This document shows, piece after piece, positions 29,769 to 41,200 of a stretch of 64,000 nt of DNA. The notes beneath the pieces are model-generated. The model saw nothing but the letters and a program-made list of their open reading frames with translations. It was not told the origin of the DNA and did not search any database. Within the stretch, counting starts at the first letter, position 1, and every line of letters starts with the position of its first letter. The position numbers and the translations under genes were made by a program. This DNA is from Scilla litardierei (taxonomy: Eukaryota; Streptophyta; Magnoliopsida; Asparagales; Asparagaceae): NCBI GenBank assembly GCA_030789695.1, contig CM061141.1:279503871-279567870 (forward strand). Reading direction: 5' to 3'.

Positions 29769-32674
29769 AAGAATTACCGCTGGGGCTTAAATATGAATAT
29801 TTGGGAGCTGGCTCGACCCTTCCGGTCATAGTCAACTCTTCACTGCCCGAAGACCAAATGACCAAACTTCTTGGTGTTCTAAAAAGATTTAAGGGAGTTT
29901 TCGGATATGCAATTGAGGATTTAAAAGGGGTTAGCTTAGGCCTCTGCTCACACAGGATTCTGCTTGAAGATGAGCAAGCCTCCTCGATTGAGCCACAGCG
30001 GAGGTTGAATCCCATAATGATGGAGGTTGTAAAGAAAGAGATTGTTAGGCTTCTACATGCCGGTATTATATACCCTATCTCCGATAGTCGCTGGGTTAGC
30101 CCGGTGCACGTCGTACCCAAGAAAGGAGGAATGACGGTGGTTCGCAATGAGAAGAACGAGCTAATACCAACAAGGACCGTCACGGGGTACAGGATGTGCA
30201 TTGACTATAGAAAGCTGAACAAGGCTACGAGGAAGGATCATTACCCTCTCCCCTTTATCGACCAGATGCTCGAGAGACTGGCGAAGCATAATTATTTCTG
30301 TTTCATGGACGGGTATTCAGGGTTTCTTCAAATCCCTATTCATAACGATGACCAGGAGAAGACGACTTTCACTTGCCCATTCGGAACGTATGCCTATAGA
30401 AGAATGCCGTTCGGACTTTGTAACGCCCCTGCTACATTCCAAAGACTCATGTCCGCTATCTTCTCCGACTACTCCCAAGACATCATGGAGGTTTTCATGG
30501 ACGACTTCTCCGTCTACGGAACCAAGTTTGACTCGTGCCTCAGCAATCTAACTAAGGTCCTGGAGAGATGTCAGGAAAAGGGACTAGTCCTAAACTGGGA
30601 GAAGTGCCACTTCATGGTCCAAGAGGGAGTTGTGCTGGGGCACGTCATCTCTTCGAGGGGAATCGAGGTTGACAAGGCTAAAGTTGAAGTGATTGAAAAG
30701 CTTCCACCACCGCTCAATCTTCGAGGAGTCCGTGGTTTCTTAGGACACGCGGGATTCTATCGCCGCTTCATAAAAGACTTCTCGAAGATTTCCAGGCTGC
30801 TGACCCAGCTCCTCATGAAGGACGTGCCTTTCGTCTTCAGCGAGGAGTGTATGGAGGCCTTCCGCACTTTGAAGCAAGCTTTGATTTCCGCGACCATAAT
30901 ACAGCCACCGAACTGGAATCTACCCTTTGAGCTGATGTGTGACGCTAGTGATTATGCGGTTGGTGCGGTCTTGGGGTAGAGGAAGGATAAAAATCTTCAT
31001 GTCATTTATTATAAGAGCAAAACCCTTGATGCCGCCCAAAGAAATTATACTACCACGGAAAAAGAATTGCTCGCGATGATCTACGCCATGGATAAATTCC
31101 GACAATATCTAGTTGGCGCCAAGGTGATCGTGCACACGGATCACGCGGCTCTTAAATACCTATTGAACAAGAAAGAAGCTAAGCCACGACTAATTAGATG
31201 GATTCTCCTCCTCCAGGAATTCGACCTGGAAATCAGAGACAAGAAGGGGGCGGAGAATGTTGTTGCCGATCACCTGTCCAGGATGCCGACTCTCGATTTA
31301 AATGCTACACCGATCGATGATTCACTCCCCGACGAGCATCTCTTTTCTGTCTCTTCCTCCTGGACCCCCTGGTACGCCGACATCGTAAATTATCTGGCTT
31401 GTGCCATCGTCCCCCACAACGTGAGTTTCCAGCAGAAGAAGAAATTTTTCCATGAGGTCCGCAAATTTTATTGGGATGACCCCCACCTATACAAAACCTG
31501 CAATGATGGGGTGATACGAAGATGCATCCCTGAAACTGACGCGACCTCCATCATTTCCCACTGCCATGGGCAGCAATGTGGGGGGCACGCGAGCACCTAC
31601 AAGACCACCGCAAAAATTCTCCAAAGCGGATTCTACTGGCCCACACTCTTCAGGGACACACATGTTTATGTCCAAGCCTGCGATAAATGCCAAAGAGCTG
31701 GGAATATCTCCAAAAGGAATGAGATGCCTCAACACTACATCCTGGAGATAGAAATCTTCGATGTATGGGGAGTGGACTTCATGGGACCGTTCCCTTTCTC
31801 CTCGGGGAACCAGTATATCTTGGTGGCCGTAGACTACGTGTCGAAATGGGTTGAAGCGGTGGCCAGTCCAACCAACGATTCCAGAGTGGTGGCCAAGTTC
31901 TTTAAAAGCAACATCTTCCCGCGGTTCGGTGTACCTCGTGTCCTGATCAGTGACAGAGGGAGCCACTTTATAGAGAAGAAATTCGAGGCCCTCTTGAAAA
32001 AATACGGGGTACAACACCGGGTGGGGCGTGCCTACCACCCGCAGACCAGCGGTCAGGCGGAAGTCTCTAACCGGGAGATTAAAATAATACTAGAAAAGAC
32101 GGTGGCCAATTCTAGAAAGGACTGGTCATTGAAGCTTCCTGACGCGCTTTGGGCCTACAGGACGGCATTTAAAACTCCTATCGGCACAACTCCCTACCGG
32201 CTTGTCTATGGGAAAGCTTGCCATCTTCCTGTGGAATTGGAGCATAAGGCATATTGGGCGGTTAAGAATCTGAACTTCGACACCAAGAAGGTAGGAGTGC
32301 ACCGGCAGTTACAACTCAACGAGCTCGACGAAATCCGGCTCGATGCCTATGAGAACGCCAAGATCTACAAGGAGAAGCTCAAGCGGTGGCACGATAAACG
32401 AATCTTGAAGAGGGGATTCAAAGAAGGGGACTTAGTTCTCCTATTCAACTCGAAGTTGAAGATCTTTCCTGGAAAACTCAAATCAAGATGGTCAGGACCG
32501 TTCCGCCTCACCAAGGTTTTCCCGCATGGGGCTATCGAGATAATGGGAAGGGATGAGCCGTTTAAAGTGAACGGGCAGCGTCTGAAACACTATGCAGTTG
32601 GAGAACCAGAATTCTCTCCGGTCGGATCCCCAACGAGCGACAACTCTTCCTCTAACCCTCCGGATCCTAATTGA
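29765..32674 (+). pseudogene. Athila2 Pol: RT, RNase H, integrase (one nonsense change)
   Basis: This is one frame apart from a TAG at 30977-30979 that replaces a Gln codon in RNase H (after CDASDYAVGAVLG). RT motifs: MCIDYRKLNKATRKDHYPLP, MDGYSGFLQIPI and the catalytic FMDDFS (about 30497). RNase [21 protein letters not shown]. Integrase: the HHCC finger ([10 protein letters not shown] ... CDKCQRAG, about 31560-31695), then the DDE core with [17 protein letters not shown] and the Glu in [11 protein letters not shown]. There is no chromodomain; the C-terminus is short, as in Athila. It would copy and integrate Athila DNA if the stop were suppressed. Related non-autonomous elements such as Athila1 could depend on such a Pol. 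Confidence 0.93.
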
Positions 32675-32721
32675 CCACCGCTAGAGGCGTCGAGCTAAAC
32701 GACGTTAAACGAAAGCGCTTC

Positions 32722-32740
32722 ATGGGAGGCAACCCATGTT
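32722..32740 (+). promoter_or_regulatory. Conserved hairpin CATGGG-AGGCAA-CCCATG (Athila2)
   Basis: Perfect 6-bp stem with the AGGCAA loop, placed just after pol. It matches the loop, but not the stem, of the Athila3 hairpin at about 25231. Confidence 0.55.
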
Positions 32741-32869
32741 CTAAACTTATGCTTCGTTTTGTAGGATTTTTTCCACTTTATTTTTCTCTACTTTTATAAA
32801 TAAAATCAGCCGCGAGAACATCCGTTCAGGGACTTAGACAATCTGTTGGTTTTTGCAGGAAACAAAGCC

Positions 32870-33237
32870 CCAACCGATCGGTTGATAACTCACCCGATCG
32901 GTTGGGATGTATCAGATACAAGCCGAAATCTGTCCCCAAATGAACCGATCGGTTGAAGAATGAGGAGACCGGGTGACAGACCGGGTGAGCTGGGGAGAAC
33001 TCTCGGGAAATTTTTGGGGAATATCAACCGATCGGTTGAGTTTGAGCGCGATCGGTTGACGCGACCGGGTGAGCAGCCCTCAATTCTCGGGAAAATGAGT
33101 GGAGCGGCCAACCGATCGGTTGACAAGTCAACCGACTGGTTCGCCTGTAGCACTTCTTCGGCAAGAATTTTCGACCTAATCGTCAACCGATCGGGTGACA
33201 AGTCATCCGATCGGTTCGACTTAAAACCCTATATAAA
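32870..33237 (+). promoter_or_regulatory. Internal promoter-like module before ORF2 of Athila2
   Basis: At least seven copies of the LTR palindrome CCGATCGG or variants stand between 32870 and 33216, several paired around AA centres (for example ACCGATCGGGTGAC / GTCATCCGATCGGT, 33186-33216). TATATAAA follows at 33230-33237. The LTR promoter has the same words and order. ORF2 starts about 430 bp downstream. Transcription of ORF2 from its own promoter is inferred; it would explain expression of a gene placed behind pol. Confidence 0.65.
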
Positions 33238-33670
33238 CCCCCGACCACCCATTCGTTTTCATCCTCGCCCGATCGCCAAAATCGACGTCGTTTCGCCTGC
33301 CACTCCTCCCCAACAGCTGATTCTCACTCCCCCACGCCCTCTACACCTCCTTTACTCCTTCTCTCCACCTCCTCCATCAATCCCTCCATCATCTTCACCT
33401 TCTCTCTCCTTCCACTTCGATTTTCTGACCTAATTCCCCAAAAACAACGCCCATTTTGGAAATTCTTGCTGAAAGAGGTCGTCGCGGCTCCACGCCACTC
33501 TCATTGCACAGTGTGGGGACATCTACGAGCAAGCTTCGCCATTTCGCTTGGGTACACTCGCTCCTAAGCTCATATTTCTATTTTTGCCCTAAAAATTGTG
33601 CTTGCTCGTTTTGCTTGTGTTAGTGTGCATCCATTGCTTTTTGCACTCATTCATACACGCACATTCACGC

Positions 33671-34051
33671 ATGGCTAAGGATAAGGACAAGGGTAAGGGG
33701 ATTATGCGGGAGGAGGAACCGTCTCGAAAGAGACGTAAACAAACACGTCCCCCTTCCCGCACACGAGCACTGACACTTGGCCCTCCCCCGCCTGTTATCC
33801 CCCCTGTGGACCCAATGTTGGGCCCGCATGGGTATATCTTTAGGAACCAGGAGCACAAGGATTTTTACCATAGGCTCGATGCTCGGGGGCATCTATCTAC
33901 TAAGTTCCCGCACACACAAACACTTATCGATCTCGGTGTCTACACCGAGGTCGAATCTCTTTTCGCTAACTTAGGATGGTTGGCCTTTCTTAATGCATCC
34001 GCCGTATCCTACCCGGCACTCACCCTCAAATTTCTCTCTACACTTGTTTAG
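33671..34051 (+). pseudogene. Athila2 ORF2, 5' part
   Basis: Starts MAKDKDKGKGIMREEE and has a basic cluster PSRKRRKQTR (residues about 23-32) that looks like a nuclear localisation signal. From 33832 on it is duplicated at 53646. This left copy has a TAG at 34049-34051 where the right copy has TGG. The true protein continued at 53646 before element C was inserted. No signal peptide is present. Confidence 0.75.
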
Positions 34052-34106
34052 GAGTCCGGGTCGATCATTAAATTTCGGGTGCGTAACAGGAGTGTCACCA
34101 CAAATC
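33832..34106 (+). repeat. 275-bp direct repeat flanking element C, left copy
   Basis: Ends exactly at the first base of the element C 5' LTR. The other copy (53646-53920) begins exactly after the last base of the 3' LTR. Five differences over 275 positions, no indel. Four of the five are A on the left and G on the right. Confidence 0.95.
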
Positions 34107-34687
34107 TGTACGTTTTCGTGGTACTTTGTTCGTGCACGTGCTTTTGGCCGTGCACGTGTTTATTTTAGATTTTATTTGATTGTGAACACCTCTGTGTGAT
34201 ATGCCGTTGTGAACGTCTCTGAGAGTATTAAATAGTGGCACTATCTTGGAACGACACTTCTCGAGTCATTTTTCCACAATTTAAACTTACTCGATGAGAC
34301 GTGACGATTCTCGCTCTTGACGGGAGACGTTTCTATTTTTAGTTTCGTCGTCCGATGTCGAATTTGAGATCCGTCTTCTTAGTTAGCTCACATTCGTCAT
34401 CATGATCACCCCGATATTTATTTTATAATTTTTGGAGTTTATTTGACCACTTTTATATTTTTAACAAGTTTTATATTATTTTTAATAATTAATTTATAAA
34501 CTATTTTCGGCCAAATAAAATTTATTTGAGTTTTAAACGTTTTAAAGAATTTTTGAGCCAATTTCCAGCTCATTTGGACCAAGTCAAATCCTTGGATGAG
34601 TTGGAGAAGTTGAATTTCAAATTTTAAATTATTTTAAACTTCTAATCCTATTAGATTTAGCCCTAGACCAAGTCAACCCATCTATAC

Positions 34688-34695
34688 TATATAAG
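34688..34695 (+). promoter_or_regulatory. TATA box of the element C LTR
   Basis: TATATAAG, conserved in the 3' LTR of C (42316-42323) and in both LTRs of D (45055-45062, 51299-51306). A short C-rich start region follows. Good candidate core promoter. Confidence 0.7.
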
Positions 34696-35754
34696 CAACC
34701 CCTAGGAAGACCTATTTTCACAAGAAATTAGCCCTAGCCTCTTCCAAAACCCAAATTGGACGTTGCGACGATTCGTCGCAACGTTGCGACGTTCAGCCCC
34801 CGCACTGACCGAGAAAACCAAGCAATTTCCCCCGCTCCGACCACTAGCCACCCCCGCATCCATCGCCGCTCGCATCGCAGCACATCGCCCGCTCCGTTCC
34901 CTCGGTCTGACCGAGGGCTTGGCCCGCACCCCGCTCGCATCCGCACCGCATCCGCTCCGCACAGCGCTCCGCATCGACCCCCGCCTTGTCGCCCCGCTCC
35001 GCATAGCGCCTGACCGACCCGCATCTCCGCACCTACCGACGATTGCAACGCTGCAACGTTGCAACGTCGCAGCCCTCGCATCCAAGCACACGACCGACCC
35101 TCCCTACCGATCTGACCGAAGGAGGCCCCCGCGCCCGCGCTGCTGCACACCCCCAAGCGCCGCACAGCCCCGTTCCCCCGCAGCGACCGAAGGATCTCCC
35201 CGCACTGAGGCTGTACGACCGAGAGTCATTCGTCGCAACCCCGCATCCGTCGCACCACTTGCCTCCATGGGCCCCCCAAGTTGTCCAGAGGTATTGTGGG
35301 TCCCCCAAAGGTCCCTATGACTACTGTGGGCCCCACCTAGGTGCGTTCTCTTTGACGACTTGCCGCGTACGACGTCGTCGCACGTCGTAGCCCGTCGTCG
35401 CACGTGCTAGCTTTGGAATCTGGAATCGTCGCCCGGGTTGATTGCTCTGAAATTACCAGCGAGGAATCTAATTGGAATCTGGACTTGGAGCGCGATCTTT
35501 TATTCCAACCCCCGGTGTCGCTACCCGACGCCGGTGTAGCTTTCGCGTCGTGTTGAGGTAACGCTTTGCACCCCTAGGACCCCCAACCCAATTGCATGCT
35601 AATCAAGACTAAAAATTAGTATTTTAAAGTATTTTAAATGTTTTAGAATTCACTAATCAAGATTAATAAAACGGATGTAGGCCGGTGGACTTGTGCACGT
35701 AGGAATCGTGACTTTGGACTCGTTGGACGGTGTTTCTCTGACGTGATAATTTCA

Positions 35755-35931
35755 GGCAAGTGAAACTTGCCAAATCTTGCTTAGGGCCATGTTTTTAGGC
35801 CACTTCCTTGTTTTTAGCGTAAAAGAGACTAGTCAGTGAAATGATAGCTGGCTAGACGCCTACTTGATCTAGTTTGACAACGAAACTAGATCCGTCACCT
35901 AATTGATCTAGCTTAACAACGAAGCTAGATC
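35755..35931 (+). promoter_or_regulatory. Chain of RNA hairpins in the element C leader
   Basis: GGCAAGT-gaa-ACTTGCC (35755-35771), CTAGTCAG/CTGGCTAG with loop containing GAAATGATA (35829-35855, one G-U pair), GATCTAGTTT-GACAACG-AAACTAGATC (35866-35892) and GATCTAGCTT-AACAACG-AAGCTAGATC (35905-35931). Loops match those of element A, stems differ but still pair, and the last hairpin is doubled. Confidence 0.75.
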
Positions 35932-36485
35932 CAACCCCGTAAACTTGTTGTTCATGCATACTAAACTGTCACGTTTACTTTCCTTACCTGTACGCTTTAC
36001 TACTTGCCATGTCATGTCATCCATGCATTGAATGTCGCATTCGTAGCACACGCTACAATACTTGTACTCGTACTACTTGTCCGGCTAGGTGCACCCCTAC
36101 GCCATACTTGTTTAAAACACTTCCTGGCTCGTGGTACAGAAGCGAGCCTCATGTGTTGGCTGAAAACCAATGCCCGATACACGTGGAGGGGTAGGGATAA
36201 ACGGTCACTTGAGCTTAGGAGTTGGCCCGCGCAGCCACTCTAGCCAAAGACGGAATCTCTGTGCACGAGGTGCTTACTTTACTTGTCTTGTACTTGTCTT
36301 GTGAATGCCATGCCATGCTCGTACTTTACTTTACTTTGCTTTACCTGTTGCACTCATTACTTTAACTGCCATGTCATTGCATCATGCTAGAACTGCTAGG
36401 TTGCTTTACTTTCACCTACTTTCAGTTTCCTTGCACAAGTCTTCCAGACTTACTGACATGTGCCCCTTGCTCTTTTGGGTGTCAC

Positions 36486-36593
36486 ATGTTAGACCCTGAG
36501 CCAGAGACAGTCGCTGAGGACGAGGTGTTTGCTGACGCTGAGCCCGAGCCTACGTTCGTCGAGGAGTTCGAGGACACCGGAGATCATTCTTAG
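36486..36593 (+). CDS. Acidic 35-residue LTR ORF, 5' LTR of C
   Basis: 36 codons from ATG to TAG, the same length as in A/B, starting MLDPEPE and sharing EDEVFADAEPE and DTGD. It differs from the A/B version mainly by silent changes and conservative substitutions. The ATG is again in the CACATGT arm of a hairpin. Confidence 0.6.
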   Translation: MLDPEPETVAEDEVFADAEPEPTFVEEFEDTGDHS

Positions 36594-36944
36594 AGACTGA
36601 TTTTACTTGCTTTTGCTTTAGGTTGCTGTTAGTTATCGGTGCTTGCACCATTTCCTTGTTTTCGTACTTTGTACCTTGTTGGCCATGCTGGGCCTCTTTT
36701 AGACTCTTTTATTTTAGCCTGGTGGCTTTTCTGCGATGTTGAGATTTATTATTATGGATATTCTGAGATGTTTCTTTTGTCTCTTTTCGTTATTATTATC
36801 TTTGTTTCGTTTCACGTTGCAAGGACCTGCAGTTTAAAAGTGATTGACGCTTATCGGACTTGCAGCTTTGTAGCTTCAAGTCTGAGCGGACCTTCTCACG
36901 CTTCGCCTCCACGTTTTTGGGAAGCGGGGCGTGACAGGTTTTGT

Positions 36945-36963
36945 TGGTGGCCCATGCAGGTCC
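36945..36963 (+). promoter_or_regulatory. Candidate primer binding site of element C
   Basis: TGGTGGCCCATGCAGGTCC, 9 nt after the LTR end, exactly as in A and B although the surrounding sequence differs. This supports a real function. Confidence 0.45.
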
Positions 36964-37084
36964 TATCTTGCAATTGCGATCTAACGGAACAACGATAATA
37001 AACAGAATATCCATTAAATAAATTGCAACATCCAAGTCATTAAGCTTTGAGTCTAATTTGTTTGTTCGTTTTCCTTGTCCTTAT

Positions 37085-38206
37085 ATGGCTGGACAACGAC
37101 AGACCCGATCTGGCAGTGGGCCCAATCGTGCTGAGGAGCCGGATAGAGAGCCCACCAATGCTGAGATCATGAGGATGATGCATCAGATGATGCAGGTGCA
37201 GCAGGGCATGCTCCAGAACACTCAGAGTGCTCCTCGCTTCGAGCCAGGAGCGAAGCAGTTTCAGGAGATGGGCCCGACTTACTTTGATGGATCTGAAGGA
37301 CCGTTGGCTGCAGAGGAGTGGATCAGAAATACCGAGGATAATTTGAAGATGTCGAAGGTCAACCCGGCTGGATGGGTTTATCTGGCGAAGAAGCAGCTGA
37401 AGGATAATGCCTGAAACTGGTGGGATGCAGAGGAGGAGTTGTTGGTGAGCCCTATACCTTGGGCTACTTTCAAGTCCAGATTCGATGAGGAGTACTTTCT
37501 GAAGGCTGCTAGGAGGGAGATGTTGCAGCGCTTCATTGAGCTGAAGCAGGGGAGTCTGTCGGTGGACCAGTACCACCAGGAGTTTACTAGATTGAGCCGC
37601 TTCGCGTCGAAGATGGTGGAGGATGCTGAGGAGAAGGCTCAGAGGTTTCTGCAGGGTCTTTCTCTAGACTTGCAGAGTCTGGTGTCTACGACGGACATGG
37701 AGTCATATCAGAAGTTGCTGGTAGCTGCTCGGAGACAGGATGGGATTGCGAAGCAGAAGAGAGGACTGATTTCTGGAGCCGGGAAGAGGCCTATGGAGCA
37801 GGTCAGAGGGGTGGTTAGGCCTGGGACTAGGCCTAATCAGACGGTGCAGTTCAAGAAGCCAGGTGTGCCTCCTGAGAAGACTTGCTATTTCTGTGGCAAG
37901 ACCGGGCATGTCAAGGATCAGTGTAGGAAGATGTTGGGACAGTGCCTGATTTGTGGAGACCCCACTCATGCTATGAGGGAGTGCCCGAGATCTAAGCTAC
38001 CTTGGAAGGATCCCGTCGCCGCACAGCCGTTGTAGCAGAGAGCACCTGTACCTGCAGGTCGTGGAGCACCTCTCGCTCCTCAGAAGAAGGCTTTTCAGCA
38101 GGCCATGCAGCCGAGGAGGCAGGCTTACCTGATGACGGCAGTGGAGAGCGAGGCTGTGGATGAGGTTATCGCAGGTAACTCTCAAACTAGTTGTTTCCAT
38201 CCTTAG
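37085..38206 (+). pseudogene. Gag of Tekay element C (two nonsense changes)
   Basis: Starts MAGQRQTRSGSG. It has the Gag core (about residues 60-195), an intact zinc knuckle (CYFCGKTGHVKDQC) and a second Cys cluster (CLICGDPTHAMREC). A TGA at 37412-37414 replaces the Arg codon before NWWDAEEELL, and a TAG at 38033-38035 replaces Gln. Without these, the frame runs to TAG at 38204-38206, 10 codons beyond the splice donor at 38175. It is shorter than the A/B Gag because a Leu/Ala-rich stretch near residue 50 is absent. Confidence 0.9.
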
Positions 38207-38290
38207 ATGGTTTGATTGATTGCTTATGTTTGAATTGATTGCATATGATTGTTTGTTAGAGTAGGGTTTGATTGTTAGATTGTTTGTTAG
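38175..38290 (+). other. Gag-pol intron of element C (116 bp, phase 1)
   Basis: The donor is ATCGCAG followed by GTAACTC, the acceptor TTTGTTAG followed by GTGTGATT. Same position and phase as in A and B, although the intron interior has diverged. Splicing gives the same Ala-Gly-Val-Ile junction. Confidence 0.72.
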
Positions 38291-41200
38291 GTGTGATTTT
38301 GGTTTGCACATTTCCTGCACGAGTCCTCTTTGACTCAGGTGCATCGATGTGCATTATTTCTCAGAGCTTCGTGGAGAAGCATTTCTTGACGAATTCCCAT
38401 CTTCCCAAGAGTTGGAACATCGTTACAGGAAATGGCGTGATCTCGGTGCATCGTGGGTGCACTTCTTGCCCTTTGGTGGTCTGTGGACATGAGCTTTACG
38501 CTGACTTTATTGTCCACGACATCATCAACTATGATGCCGTGCTCGGGATGGATTGGCTTGCGAGCTTCTATGCTACGATCGATTGTCGGAGGAAGAAGGT
38601 GGTGTTCGAGATCCCCGGACATCCGGTGTTTGAGTTCAGTCGAGGTAGCAGTTCGCTTGGCCCTGTCAGGTTTCGGGCCAGACTGGTGGAGCTTGTTGCT
38701 ATGCAGATGGAGCAGGATAGACCAGCTGTGGTACGTGAATTCGACGACGTCTTCCCCGAGGAGATGTCTGGGCTGCCACCCGATCGAGCTCTCGAGTTTT
38801 CGATCGACCTTGTTCCGGGAGCGCAGCCTATTTCGAAGGCACCGTATCGGATGGCTCCAGCAGAGTTGGAGGAGTTCCGTAGGCAACTGGACGAGCTTTT
38901 GCAGAAAGGATACATCAATCCTTGCGTGTCTCCGTGGGGAGCGCCGGTGTTGCTGGTGAAGAAGAAGGATGGTTCGCGTCGCATGTGTGTGGATTACCGG
39001 GAGCTGAATGCTGTGACTATCAAGAATAAATATCCCTTGCCTCGGATAGATGACATCTTTGATCAGCTCGGAGGATCGAGGGTGTTCTCTAAGTTGGATT
39101 TGAGGAGTGGTTACCATAAGCTTAAGGTGAAGAAGGACGACATCCCGAAGACAGCGTTCAGGACGAAGTATGGTCACTACGAGTTCGTGGTTATGCCCTT
39201 CGGCGTAACCAATGCGCCCGCAGTCTTTATGAACCTGATGAATCTGGTCTTCTACGACTTTTTAGACAAGTTCGTCGTCATCTTCATTGACGATATTCTG
39301 ATCTATTCAAAGTCGGAGGAAGAGCATGCATCGCACTTGAGGACAGTGTTGGAGACCTTGAGGAGGCATCGTCTGTATGCTAAGTATTCCAAGTGCGAGT
39401 TCTGGCTGGATAGAGTTGCTTTTCTCGGGCATGTGGTGTCTGGTGATGGAATTTCTGTGGATCCCGAGAAGATTGTGGCTATCAGAGAGTGGCCGGTTCC
39501 GCAGTCGGCGTCTGAGATCAGGAGTTTCCTTGGGCTTGCAGGCTATTATCTGCGTTTCATTAAGGACTTTTCTCGGATTGCTGAGCCGATGACCAGACTG
39601 ACGCGAAAGGATGTGCCTTATGTTTGGTCTGATGATTGCGAGAAGGCTTTTGGTATTCTGAAGGAGAGGTTGACGACTGCCCCTGTACTTGCTGTGCCTG
39701 ATCGGAGTGGAGGATTCGAGATCTTTTGTGATGCTTCTGGAAAGGGTCTTAGATGTGTGTTGCATCAGCATGGGCATGTGGTTGCGTATGCTTCTCGTCA
39801 GCTTAAGGCTCATGAGAATAATTACCCGACACATGATTTGGAGTTGGCTGCCGTCGTGTTTGCGCTGAAGATTTGGAGGCACTTCCTACTGAGTGAGAAG
39901 GTGAAGATCTTCACTGATCACAAGAGCTTGAAGTATATCTTTACTCAGAAGGAGCTCAACATGTGACAGCGTCGATGGTTGGAGCTCATGGCAGACTATG
40001 AGATTGACTTGCAGTATCACCCTGGCAAGGTGAATGTGGTCCCGGATGCGCTGAGCAGACTTCCAGCGGTGATGTTATTGACCTCGCAGTGGAGATTACA
40101 GCAGGATCTTTGCGAGACTGGTATCGAGATTATTCTTCCTGGAGAGACTTCTTCGATGATGAGTATGCAGATACAGTCGACGATCGTGGATAGGATCAAG
40201 GCTGGACAGGCTGGAGATGCTAAGCTTGTGAAGATTCGGGAGTAGGTGGAAGCCGGTCTGCGGACTGACTTCCTGATTCACGAGGATGGTTCGTTGAGAT
40301 TTGGAGCCAGGTTGTGTGTGCCAGCTGGAGATATCAGAGAGGAATTATTGGTGGAGGGACACAGTTCGTCGTATTCTGTGCATCCTGGTGGGACCAAGAT
40401 GTACAAGGATCTTCGTCTGAACTTTTGGTGGCATGGAATGAAGAGGAGTGTGGCTAGGAGTGTAGCCAAGTATTTGGTTTGCCAACAAGTAAAGGCGGAG
40501 CATCAGCGTACGGCAGGATTGCTACAACCGCTTCCGATTCCGGAGTGGAAGTGGCAGCACATCACTATGGACTTCGTGACTGGACTACCTCGGAGTCCGA
40601 AGCAGAACGACACGATTTGGGTGATCGTAGACCGATTGACCAAATCTGCGCACGTTATACCTTTCCGAGTAGGACAGTCTATCGAGACGCTAGCGAGGAG
40701 ATACATGGAGGTAAATTCATTTACTCTCTGTTTCTATTTCCTTTTACTAGTTTAGATAGTGATGTAACGTGAATCGTGCAGGAGATCGTACGACTTCACA
40801 GAGTTCCCGTGAGTATCGTGTCAGACAGAGACACGAGATTCACATCTCAGTTTTGGCAGAATCTGCAGAAGAGCTTGGGTACGAGTCTGAGTTTCAGCAC
40901 GGCGTACCACCCGCAGACGGATGGCCAGTCCGAGAGGACGATTCAGATATTGGAGGATATGTTGCGAGCTTGCATGCTGGACTTTAAGGGATCTTGGGAG
41001 GATCATCTCCATCACGTTGAGTTTGCCTACAATAACAGCTACCAGGCGAGTATTGGAATGGCGCCTTTCGCCGCGCTATATGGAAAGAAATGTCGATCGC
41101 CACTGAGCTGGGATGACATTGGAGATCGGGAGCTGTTAGGACCAGAGATGATCGTGGAAGCCGTGGATGTTGTGAGGAATATTCGAGAGAAGCTGAGGAT

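Larger units (their letters stand above)
34107..36936 (+). repeat. 5' LTR of Tekay element C
   Basis: 2830 bp, starting TGTACGTTTTCG (6 bp shorter at the start than the 3' LTR, TGTAATGGTACATTTTCG) and ending GGGGCGTGACA. It contains a TATATAAG box (34688), a GC-rich block with palindromic GTTGCGACG words (34756-35420), a possible leader intron (35558-35755), hairpins (35755-35931) and the acidic ORF. No genuine gene is seen in the GC-rich block. Confidence 0.93.

Noticed and set aside
34734..35403. Several ORFs of 90-185 codons on both strands in the GC-rich block of the C LTRs (also 42362-43031, and 45079-45704 and 51323-52012 in D)
   Set aside because: They overlap in several frames on both strands, are caused by few stop codons in GC-rich palindromic sequence, are not preserved between the C and D families as proteins, and lie in LTRs.
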